DNA of 7,447 nt, from contig DATIHT010000021.1 of assembly GCA_035480415.1 (NCBI GenBank), positions 1 to 7,447 of the forward strand, written 5' to 3'. The notes under the pieces were generated by a model. That model was not told where the DNA came from and ran no database searches. It was given only the letters and a program-made list of their open reading frames with translations. This stretch comes from DATIHT01 sp035480415 (GTDB taxonomy: Bacteria > Patescibacteriota > Microgenomatia > Curtissbacterales > GWA2-41-24). Shown here piece after piece: positions 1-6,683 of this stretch. Every line of letters starts with the position of its first letter. Within the stretch, counting starts at the first letter, position 1. A program made the position numbers and the translations under genes.

Positions 1-602
1 TTAATAGGATTCTAACTCCCCAAATTCAGTCGTCAAAACTCTTAAATCTTCTAAATGTAAAGTACATGGTTTCATTCGACGAAATAAATTCGCCGGATCT
101 GGTAAAAGTAAACCAAGAGGGGATAACAAAAACTTACGAAAACAAAAAAGTGCTACCCAGAGCCTTTTTTGTTGAAAATGTAATTCCAGCACCAAACAAA
201 GAGGAAGAGTACGCAACCTTATTAAGGCCTGATTTTGATTTATCAACAAAAGCTACAGCAGAAGGTTATTCGTATGGAACACAACCGTCATTCGCAAAAG
301 CCGAAGTATCTAATTACTCCGGCTCAACACTGGTCATAAACACTGAATCTGCCAGATTTAGACCACTTGTTGTGACCAATATCAACTACCCTGGATGGAG
401 AGCAAAAATAGACGGTAAAGAAACAAAGATTTTTGAAACGGATGCGATCTTTCAGTTAGTTGAAGTGCCACAGGGAAAACATTCCGTCGAATTTAAATTT
501 GCACCGCAATCATTCTATAATGGACTTTATCTCTCGGTGGCTGGCCTTCTGCTGACACTAGGAAGCACTGTATTCATATGGCAAAGAAAATATCAGTCAT
601 AA
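1..602 (+). CDS. YfhO-like membrane protein, C-terminal part (5' end outside window)
   Basis: This is the C-terminal 199 residues of a protein whose reading frame is open to the left edge (first whole codon at 3), so the ATG at 66 is internal. Upstream of it the frame reads NRILTPQ...LLNLLNVKYMVSF; 'LLNVKY' is typical of the last extracytoplasmic domain of YfhO-type proteins. The same family pattern continues with LPRAFFV, a beta-rich stretch with NYPGWRAKIDGKE (about 387-425), and VPQGKHSVEFKFAPQSF (about 465-512). One C-terminal transmembrane helix (about 516-585) ends in a basic tail (WQRKYQS). YfhO proteins are multipass membrane proteins related to GT-C glycosyltransferases; in Firmicutes YfhO is linked to lipoteichoic acid glycosylation using a lipid-linked sugar. 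The substrate here is unknown. The last 25 bases overlap the next gene, a glycosyltransferase, which supports a joint surface-glycan role. The family call is fairly sure; the substrate is not. Confidence 0.8.
   Translation, partial: NRILTPQIQSSKLLNLLNVKYMVSFDEINSPDLVKVNQEGITKTYENKKVLPRAFFVENVIPAPNKEEEYATLLRPDFDLSTKATAEGYSYGTQPSFAKAEVSNYSGSTLVINTESARFRPLVVTNINYPGWRAKIDGKETKIFETDAIFQLVEVPQGKHSVEFKFAPQSFYNGLYLSVAGLLLTLGSTVFIWQRKYQS
560..565 (+). promoter_or_regulatory. Weak Shine-Dalgarno-like AGGAAG before the first glycosyltransferase
   Basis: AGGAAG lies inside the end of the YfhO-like gene, 12 bases before the ATG at 578. The spacing is longer than the usual 5-9 bases, so it is at best a weak ribosome binding site. 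It is still the only purine-rich SD-like motif before any of the four gene starts visible in the window. Translation of this gene may also depend on ribosomes finishing the overlapping upstream gene. Confidence 0.3.
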
Positions 603-1498
603 TCCCAAATTATAACGGAGAAAAACTTCTTGCCAAAAATCTTCCTCAAGTTTTTAAAAATACACAAGGCGCAGAAATCATTGTGGTCGACGATGCGTCA
701 ACAGATAATTCTGTAAACTTGGTCAAAGAAGAGTTTGGCAAAGTAAAGGTTATCGAACAACAAAAAAACGGTGGGTTTGCTCACTCTGTAAACACTGGAG
801 TAAAAGCGGCAAGCGGAGACCTTGTTCTTCTGTTGAATTCAGATGTGGCGCCAACCCCGGGATTTTTAAAACCTGCTACCGATCACTTCAAAGATTCTAA
901 CCTGTTTGCGGTTGGTCTTATGGATCTAAGTCATGAAGACGGTAAGGTAATCAATAGGGGTAGGGGAGGCGCAAAATTTCAAAAGGGATTTCTTATGCAC
1001 TTTGCAATGTCCAATGAATCCGGAGAAACACTGTGGGTATCCGGAGGGTCAAGCTTAATCGACAAGAAAAAGTTTTTAGAACTGGGCGGGTTCGATGAAA
1101 TATATGCACCTTTTTACTGGGAGGATATCGATCTTGGGTACAGGGCCCAAAAAGAAGGATATATTTGCATCTTTGAGCCAAAGTCCCAAGTTGAACATTA
1201 TCACCAGGAAGGCGCGATCAAAAAAAACTTTTCGCCGTCGTTTGTTAAAACTACTTCTTACAGAAACCAGTTTCTTTTTGTGTGGAAAAATATATCTGAT
1301 TATCAATTTTTAATAGAACACCTTATGTGGTTGCCAATTAACATCGCAAAATCATTTATTGCGCTCGATTGGCCGTTTTTGTTAGGATTCACGAAAGCTC
1401 TTTTTAAACTGCCCCAATTGGTATTTAACTACCAACAAGAAACCGTAAACGATAAACTATCAGATAAAGAAATAATTAAAAAATTTGAAAAACCATAA
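578..1498 (+). CDS. Family-2 glycosyltransferase (rhamnosyl/polysaccharide transferase-like)
   Basis: A 306-residue cytoplasmic GT-A fold enzyme predicted to move a sugar from a nucleotide donor to a glycan or lipid acceptor. Residues 5-13 (ISVIIPNYN) form the first strand. D38-D39 in VVDDASTD bind the nucleotide. N87-S88-D89 (LLLNSDV) is the DxD-like metal site. A short acceptor segment SGGSSLIDKKKFLELGGFDE spans 155-174, and W181-E182-D183 in FYWEDIDLGYRA carries the likely catalytic acid region, followed by VEHYHQEG with H207 and H209. This order is the pattern of WbbL/rhamnosyltransferase-type GT2 enzymes. The C-terminal part (about 240-285) is rich in aromatic and aliphatic residues and may sit on the membrane, but it is not a clear transmembrane segment. 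The ATG start places the Rossmann strand five residues in, as expected. It overlaps the upstream gene by 25 bases and the next by 14, so the three are surely co-transcribed. Sugar and acceptor cannot be read from sequence. Confidence 0.92.
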   Translation: MAKKISVIIPNYNGEKLLAKNLPQVFKNTQGAEIIVVDDASTDNSVNLVKEEFGKVKVIEQQKNGGFAHSVNTGVKAASGDLVLLLNSDVAPTPGFLKPATDHFKDSNLFAVGLMDLSHEDGKVINRGRGGAKFQKGFLMHFAMSNESGETLWVSGGSSLIDKKKFLELGGFDEIYAPFYWEDIDLGYRAQKEGYICIFEPKSQVEHYHQEGAIKKNFSPSFVKTTSYRNQFLFVWKNISDYQFLIEHLMWLPINIAKSFIALDWPFLLGFTKALFKLPQLVFNYQQETVNDKLSDKEIIKKFEKP

Positions 1499-2252
1499 CG
1501 TCCTTTGGGACACCAGGAAAAAACCAAAAATAATAGTAGTTATGCCGGCATACAATGCCGAGCAAACGGTTAAGAAAACTTACGACGATCTTCCCAAAGA
1601 TCTAATCAGCGAAGTTATTCTTGTGGACGATGCTTCAAAAGATAAAACTGTAGAGAGAGCTAAGAAACTAGGCATTACTGTTTATTCTCATCCCAAAAAT
1701 CGTGGATACGGCGGAAATCAGAAAACCTGCTATGACCAGGCACTAAAGCGAAACCCTGATGTTGTTGTTATGGTCCACCCTGATTATCAGTACGATGCCA
1801 AACTGGTAGGTGTTATGTGCGAAGCAATAGTAAATGGCAGAGCAGATATTATGCTTGGTTCAAGAATCCAGACAAGAAACCAGGTATTAGCAGGCGGAAT
1901 GCCACTTTACAAATATTTCTCAAACAGGTTTCTTACCCTTTTTGAAAACCTGGCACTTGGCATGAATCTTTCCGAATATCACACCGGATACCGGGCATAT
2001 TCAAAAAAAGTTTTACAAACGATCCCTTACCATAACTTTTCAGATGACTTTATTTTTGATCAGGAGATTTTAGTATCGTCAATGTCTTATAAATTTAACA
2101 TCTCGGAAATACCAATTCCGTGTAAATACTTTAAAGAAGCGTCCTCGATAAATCTTAAGAGGTCAACAGAGTATGGCCTTTTAGTTTTGTGGAATGTTGG
2201 CCTTTTTCTTCTTTATCAACTTGGCATATACAAAAGTAAGATATTCAAATAG
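1485..2252 (+). CDS. Family-2 glycosyltransferase, polyprenyl-phosphate sugar synthase-like (DPM1-like)
   Basis: A 255-residue GT-A enzyme of the group that includes dolichol-phosphate mannose synthase and bacterial polyprenyl-phosphate glycosyltransferases. Visible motifs are VVMPAYNAE (18-26), VDDASKD with D48-D49 (nucleotide binding), NRGYGGNQK (72-80), VHPDYQYDA (97-105) where the DxD/DGDGQ motif usually sits, GSR (125-127), YHTGYRAYSKK (165-175), and DDFIFDQE (187-194). The family places its product on the cytoplasmic face of the membrane as a lipid-linked sugar donor. The C-terminus (about 229-248) is one hydrophobic stretch that may anchor or dip into the membrane. The start must be TTG at 1485: an in-frame TAA lies at 1473-1475, and the next ATG (1542) would cut into the first strand. 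No Shine-Dalgarno is present before it (the sequence is nearly all A/T), and it overlaps the previous gene by 14 bases, so translational coupling is likely. The upstream YfhO-like protein is a plausible consumer of its product (inference). Confidence 0.9.
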   Translation: MKNHNVLWDTRKKPKIIVVMPAYNAEQTVKKTYDDLPKDLISEVILVDDASKDKTVERAKKLGITVYSHPKNRGYGGNQKTCYDQALKRNPDVVVMVHPDYQYDAKLVGVMCEAIVNGRADIMLGSRIQTRNQVLAGGMPLYKYFSNRFLTLFENLALGMNLSEYHTGYRAYSKKVLQTIPYHNFSDDFIFDQEILVSSMSYKFNISEIPIPCKYFKEASSINLKRSTEYGLLVLWNVGLFLLYQLGIYKSKIFK

Positions 2253-2256
2253 TGTG

Positions 2257-2265
2257 TGTTAAAAT
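2257..2265 (+). promoter_or_regulatory. Possible extended -10 promoter for a leaderless dihydroorotase transcript
   Basis: TGTTAAAAT reads as an extended -10 element: TGn (2257-2259) followed by TAAAAT (2260-2265), five of six matches to TATAAT. It ends five bases before the ATG at 2271, so transcription would begin at or next to the A of the start codon, as in leaderless genes. No convincing -35 lies 16-18 bases upstream. Such motifs arise by chance in AT-rich DNA. The absence of any Shine-Dalgarno before 2271 is compatible with the idea, but it is not proof. Confidence 0.3.
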
Positions 2266-2270
2266 CAGAT

Positions 2271-3341
2271 ATGAGCACTAGGAATAATATTATTAAACTT
2301 CCTGGTTTAGTAGACATTCACGTACACCTTCGCGAACCAGGCGCAACCCAAAAAGAAGACTTTGAAACAGGAACGAGGGCAGCAATTGCGGGCGGCTATA
2401 CTCAGCTGCTGGACATGCCAAACAATACTCCCCCTACAACTAGCCCGCAGGCATTATTAGAAAAAGAAAAACTGGCCAAAGGAAGAATATGGTGTGATTT
2501 AGGTTTTAACTTTGGAGCAACTCCAACTTCTACTAAATATTTCAACGAAGTGAAAAAACAGGCATTCGGACTCAAAGTCTACATGAATGTAACAACAGGC
2601 CCGCTTCTCATAGAAAAGGAAAAGGATCTGGAAAATATATTCAGTTCATGGAAATCAGAAGTTCCAATTATGGTTCATGCAGAAGGGGAGAAACTGGAAC
2701 TGGCAATTAAACTTGCCAAAAAATACAACAAACCGCTACACGTTTGTCACACAACCGGAGATCAAATAAAAATTATCAAAAAGGAAAAGGAAAACGGGAT
2801 GCAGATAACTTGTGAAGTCGCACCTCATCATCTTTTTCTCTCAACTCCAGATGTTAAAAGACTTAAAGGGTTTGGAATCATGAAACCACCATTAACCTCA
2901 GCATCAGACCAAAAGAAGCTATGGGAATACTTCGATGTCATAGACATAATTGCAACAGACCATGCCCCTCACACAAAACAGGAGAAGGAAGCAAAACCTG
3001 CAGCATTTGGTGTTCCTGGTCTTGAAACAACACTGCCTCTATTTTTCAGTGCCATAGCCCAAGGAAAGCTAACAACAGAAACACTTATAAAAATGCTTGC
3101 CACAAACCCAAGAAGGATTTTCCATCTCCCAGAACAACCAGACACTTTTGTACTTGTAGATTTTTCCCAAACTTTTAAAATAACAGGAGCTGAAATGTTT
3201 ACCAAAAATAAATGGACTCCATTTGAGGGAATGCCCGGAAGAGGCAAAGTTAAAAAAGTAGCAATACGAGGTAAAGTAGTCTTTGCAGAAGGCGAGTTCT
3301 CAGGTAAACCTGCGGGTAAAATTATCCGTCCAGTAGATTAA
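2271..3341 (+). CDS. pyrC: Dihydroorotase, short CAD-like type
   Basis: A 356-residue zinc amidohydrolase that interconverts N-carbamoyl-aspartate and dihydroorotate, step three of pyrimidine synthesis, in the cytoplasm. Metal and active-site residues are all visible: H17 and H19 in DIHVHLREPG, R21 and N51 (MPNN) for substrate, K102 in GLKVYM (the carboxylated lysine), H136 (MVHAE), C159-H160 (HVCHT), E182 in CEVAPHHL, D230 in ATDHAPHT, then PGLET (249-253). The threonine-bearing loop YMNVTTGP follows K102. The C-terminus has NPRRIFHLP (279-287) and NKWTPFEGMPGRG. These, and a start just before PGLVDIHVH without the usual N-terminal beta-sandwich segment, match the dihydroorotase domain of animal CAD as I recall it, more than typical 420-residue bacterial PyrC. 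The start could also be GTG at 2256 (five residues more); I prefer ATG 2271 because the possible -10 element overlaps the GTG. It shares a frame with the preceding glycosyltransferase, separated from it by TAG. No other pyrimidine gene is in view. Confidence 0.93.
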   Translation: MSTRNNIIKLPGLVDIHVHLREPGATQKEDFETGTRAAIAGGYTQLLDMPNNTPPTTSPQALLEKEKLAKGRIWCDLGFNFGATPTSTKYFNEVKKQAFGLKVYMNVTTGPLLIEKEKDLENIFSSWKSEVPIMVHAEGEKLELAIKLAKKYNKPLHVCHTTGDQIKIIKKEKENGMQITCEVAPHHLFLSTPDVKRLKGFGIMKPPLTSASDQKKLWEYFDVIDIIATDHAPHTKQEKEAKPAAFGVPGLETTLPLFFSAIAQGKLTTETLIKMLATNPRRIFHLPEQPDTFVLVDFSQTFKITGAEMFTKNKWTPFEGMPGRGKVKKVAIRGKVVFAEGEFSGKPAGKIIRPVD

Positions 3342-3353
3342 ATAATTATTTAA
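3338..3353. repeat. 16-base perfect AT palindrome containing both convergent stop codons
   Basis: TTAAATAATTATTTAA equals its own reverse complement. It contains the TAA of the dihydroorotase (3339-3341, + strand) and the TAA of the RND permease (3346-3348, - strand), with only four bases between the two genes. A hairpin made only of A/T pairs with no U-tract is too weak to be a confident intrinsic terminator. No GC-rich stem followed by T-run is visible within the nearby ends of either gene, so the convergent transcripts probably run into each other. Confidence 0.6.
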
Positions 3354-6300
3354 CTTCGCCTTTGAAGATTTGGTAGTAAACGATCGGCACAAAAAGCAGC
3401 ATTATAATTCCCGAAAATAACATTCCCGCAATTATTGCACCACCCAAGCCGCGCCATAGCGGGTCAGAAAGTGTAATTGGAATAAGCCCTGCAACTGTAG
3501 TGATTGTTCCAAACAAGATTGGTTCAACCCTGCTGGCACATGCATCTGAAATTGCGTGTTTAAGAGTCATTCCTGTTGCCTGATTCCTTCCAATTTTGTC
3601 GACAATCATCATGGCCTGGTAAACAACGATTCCAAACAGAGCCAAAATCCCAATCAGGGTAGGGAACGAAAGCGGTGTTCCTGTAAGGGCAAACAATACA
3701 AAAACTCCTGATATTGCAAGCGGAATCAAAAGCAGAATTATAAATGCTTTTCTAAAAGATCCGAACTGAACAATCATGGTAGTGGCAATCAAAATAAAAG
3801 CAATTACCATAGCCTGCATAATAGAAGTCACAGACTTATTATTCTCATCGTTTACTCCGCCCGTTTTCCATTCATATCCTGCCGGCAAGTCCAGCTTTTT
3901 TGCAAAGTCTTCAACACGTTTGTTTTCCGCAGCCAAATTATTCCCGGGCCTTATTGCGCCAGAAACGGAAATAGTTCTCTTTGCATCTTCTCTGGTAATT
4001 AAAGTTGGGTTAACCTCCAGTTTGAAAGTACCAAGTGAAGAAAGCGGGTAGGCGCCTCCCAACAGGGACTGAACGCTAATAGATGAAAGATTTTCCGGGT
4101 CCTCAACTTCAAAATTTGTTCTAAAAACTATGTCTTGTTTTTGGCCATCAACGCGAAAGTCCTTGTTCAAAGTGAAACCGTTTGCAAATGTTCTTAGTTG
4201 ATTTGCAATCATATCAGTACTTAAACCCGCCTGTGCAATCGCAGCGTCATCAGGGACGAATACTATCTTACTTGTTCCTGGCTTAATAGATTTCGAAACG
4301 TTGGTTACAGCACTTTCAGTATTCAAAAACTCAACCAACTTATTGGCATAAGTATCCAAAGTCCCAAGATCATCCCCGCTGATTTTAATCTGCAAATCGG
4401 CACCGGCAGGTGGCCCTCCGGTCAACTCCACAACAGACAACTTGCCATTCGTGTAATCTTTTTCATACTTACTTCTTAATTGTTCGGCAAACTGGGAAGA
4501 TGTTATTTTCCTTTTATCTTTATCCGGCAGCACAAAGGTAAAAAGAATATTGTTAGAATTTCCGCCGTTACCAGTAAAGCTTTCTGTGCTTATTGTTTTT
4601 CCAATTTCAGAAAGTACATAATCCGGCCCTTTAACATTTTTAAATTCACCCAGAAGCCGCCTGGATTCCTCTATCGAAGTTTCCAGATTCGTTCCTTGCG
4701 GTAATTCCACACCAATATAAACCAGATTTTCATTAGACTTTGGGAAAAACTCGTTTTTAATGAAACCAAAACCGGCCAACGAATATGCAAAAACGGCAAA
4801 AATAACAACCATAGCAAGTACCTTCATTCTGGAAGGTCCGGAGGCAAGGATATTGTCAATAAGCCTTTGGTACCTGTGCGCAAACTTCTGGGAATCAAAA
4901 ACCCCGCTATCCATTGCCCGGCCTGTTCTGTCAAGAATATTTTTGAGCTGCTTTTTCCTTGAGATTTTCGAACTTAACTCGGACATCAGCTCCCTCCTTA
5001 CCCTAATTCCAACAAACATCAAAATGCCCCAGACAATAACAACAAGCGGCAATAGCATGCTGCCCTTGGCACTAAGAAAAATAAGCGCACTTAGTATTGT
5101 GAAAAAGATTAACCAAAGCAGGATGCGTACTCTGTTTGGAAAGTTAGGCTTAAGAAGAATCATCATCAAAGGCAGTGTAATTAGAACCGCAACTGCAGTA
5201 GATGCAATTAGAGTAGTGGAAACTACAATCGGAATTGATTTAATAAATTCACCAATAATTCCACTAGCAACCAAAAGCGGTAAAAATGCCCAGACAGCAG
5301 TAATTGTCGTCGACCAGATAGGAACGATAAAATCCCGAATTACCAGAAGCCCGGTTTCGTTTGGTGTAAATTTTCTAACTCTCCAATAAGCAGTAACGGC
5401 AGTCACAATAACAATTGCGTCATCGACCAAAAGACCAAGGGCAAGAAGAAGCGAAAACAAGGACAAAAAGTTAATTGTGAGCCCTTGTAACCGCATTACT
5501 GTAAAAGCGATCAAAAACGACAATGGAATACAAAAAGCTACAACAAGTGCCTGTCTTATTCCCAAAAATATAAAAAGTACCAAAATAACCAAAAGTATCG
5601 TGTCGCGGAAACTGCCAAGCAAATCTGTAAATTGCTTGTTAACCAGCTTAGCCTGATCGCTTACAGAAACCAAACCAAACTCGCTCTCGTAGCCTTTAAG
5701 GGACCCGTCTGCAGACGCTCTTGCATCTGCAACTGCCTTGTCAATGTTTACGGAATCAGTTTTAAATACGGAAAAAGTAACGACTCTTTGCGCCTGGGAA
5801 TTATTATTTGCAAAGTAAGCTTGCGATTGGTTAGGCTTAGACCTGGAAATTACAGTGGCAACATCGCCAAGTTTAACTACCTGTCCGCCAAGATTTACCG
5901 TAAGCTCCCGAAGGTCGGCAACCGTCTGCACAGTAGGGTCGACAGTCAAGCTTAGTGAAGAGGCATCTGTATTTAAAATACCGGCAGGCTGCGAATGCAC
6001 AGCCGTTTGCACTGCACGGGATAAAGTAAGAGGATCGACCTTGTATTGCCTTGCAGCATCATTTTTAATAAGCACCTGAACTTCCTGTTCTTCTATACCG
6101 GAAATTACAACTTTTTTAACGCTTGGCAACTTTTCCAACTTATCCTGCAAGTTTTTGGAAAAACTAATAAGCGATGCATCGTCCGATTTTGTAGTAACAA
6201 GAAACGTCCAAACCGGTTGATTTTCAAAATCTAACTTTTGGACAATTGGTGTTTGCACATCGCTTGGAAGGTTATTTACGGTATCGACCGCAGATTTTAC

Positions 6301-6675
6301 GTCGTCCCTTGCCTTGTCCGGATCAACTCCGGAATTAAACTCTACAGTTGTTGTAGAAACACTATCGGCAGAAGTTGAGCTAATTTTGGAAACACCAGCA
6401 ATGCCGTTTAAGCTGTCCTCAATAGGCACAGAAACAAGAGATTCAACGTCCGAAGGCCCCGCGCCTGGAAACACGGCATTTACAATTACAATGGGAATCT
6501 TAACTTCCGGGTTTAGCCTTCTTGGAAGCTGCAAAAAGCTGAATATTCCCATTACAAATATGGCGATTATCAAAAGTAAAACAAACCTAAAGTTTGTTAA
6601 GTACTTTGCAATAGGCGAATTAAGTAGTTTTGGGTCAAATTTTAATTGACCAAGATATGAGGTTTTTTCAGCCAT
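3346..6675 (-). CDS. RND efflux permease, AcrB/HAE1-like, with extra membrane hairpin
   Basis: A 1109-residue proton-driven exporter. TM1 (about 31-50) is followed by the first large porter loop, including FPGAGPSDVESLVSVPIED (69-87) and ENQPVWTFLV (151-160). TM2-TM6 span about 355-508, the second porter loop about 637-950, and TM8-TM12 about 950-1100. TM4 has GLLVDDAIVIV with D418-D419, equal to the AcrB proton-relay pair D407/D408. In TM10 the segment GIVVYQAMMIVD (1015-1026) has Y1019-Q1020 where AcrB has K940-N941. Both extracytoplasmic loops are about 300 residues, so the porter and docking domains are full size. Between TM6 and TM7 the linker is about 105 residues and contains two further hydrophobic segments (about 518-535 and 540-558) then a basic amphipathic stretch, suggesting 14 rather than 12 membrane helices. 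The ATG at 6675 lies 8 bases after the adaptor gene and has no Shine-Dalgarno. Substrate is unknown; drugs, lipids and peptides are all possible. Confidence 0.93.
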   Translation of the reverse strand: MAEKTSYLGQLKFDPKLLNSPIAKYLTNFRFVLLLIIAIFVMGIFSFLQLPRRLNPEVKIPIVIVNAVFPGAGPSDVESLVSVPIEDSLNGIAGVSKISSTSADSVSTTTVEFNSGVDPDKARDDVKSAVDTVNNLPSDVQTPIVQKLDFENQPVWTFLVTTKSDDASLISFSKNLQDKLEKLPSVKKVVISGIEEQEVQVLIKNDAARQYKVDPLTLSRAVQTAVHSQPAGILNTDASSLSLTVDPTVQTVADLRELTVNLGGQVVKLGDVATVISRSKPNQSQAYFANNNSQAQRVVTFSVFKTDSVNIDKAVADARASADGSLKGYESEFGLVSVSDQAKLVNKQFTDLLGSFRDTILLVILVLFIFLGIRQALVVAFCIPLSFLIAFTVMRLQGLTINFLSLFSLLLALGLLVDDAIVIVTAVTAYWRVRKFTPNETGLLVIRDFIVPIWSTTITAVWAFLPLLVASGIIGEFIKSIPIVVSTTLIASTAVAVLITLPLMMILLKPNFPNRVRILLWLIFFTILSALIFLSAKGSMLLPLVVIVWGILMFVGIRVRRELMSELSSKISRKKQLKNILDRTGRAMDSGVFDSQKFAHRYQRLIDNILASGPSRMKVLAMVVIFAVFAYSLAGFGFIKNEFFPKSNENLVYIGVELPQGTNLETSIEESRRLLGEFKNVKGPDYVLSEIGKTISTESFTGNGGNSNNILFTFVLPDKDKRKITSSQFAEQLRSKYEKDYTNGKLSVVELTGGPPAGADLQIKISGDDLGTLDTYANKLVEFLNTESAVTNVSKSIKPGTSKIVFVPDDAAIAQAGLSTDMIANQLRTFANGFTLNKDFRVDGQKQDIVFRTNFEVEDPENLSSISVQSLLGGAYPLSSLGTFKLEVNPTLITREDAKRTISVSGAIRPGNNLAAENKRVEDFAKKLDLPAGYEWKTGGVNDENNKSVTSIMQAMVIAFILIATTMIVQFGSFRKAFIILLLIPLAISGVFVLFALTGTPLSFPTLIGILALFGIVVYQAMMIVDKIGRNQATGMTLKHAISDACASRVEPILFGTITTVAGLIPITLSDPLWRGLGGAIIAGMLFSGIIMLLFVPIVYYQIFKGEVK
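4996..5130 (-). other. Region of the permease coding an apparent extra transmembrane hairpin
   Basis: Residues about 516-560 of the RND permease lie in the TM6-TM7 cytoplasmic linker, which is about 40 residues with an amphipathic helix in AcrB. Here the segment reads as two hydrophobic helices (ILLWLIFFTILSALIFL and LLPLVVIVWGILMFVGI) separated by a short AKGSM turn and flanked by basic residues (NRVR before, RVRRE after). Flanking positive charges on both sides fit a hairpin that enters and leaves the membrane from the cytoplasm, which keeps the topology of TM7-TM12 unchanged. Confidence 0.65.
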
Positions 6676-6683
6676 GGGAATTT

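Noticed and set aside
66..68. ATG at 66 as the start of the first gene
   Set aside because: The frame is open upstream to the window edge and reads the conserved LLNVKY segment of YfhO-like proteins just before it, so this methionine is internal.
1..249. Open frame on the - strand at the left edge
   Set aside because: It is antisense to the YfhO-like coding region, shows no recognisable motif and its only support is length.
3342..3345. An intrinsic terminator at the convergent junction
   Set aside because: The only inverted repeat is made of A/T pairs with no loop and no T-run after a stable stem, which is too weak to call as a terminator.
4760..5389. A 209-codon open frame on the + strand opposite the RND permease
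   Set aside because: It is antisense to a clear permease-coding region, and its composition is that of a mirrored membrane protein. It shows no family motif.
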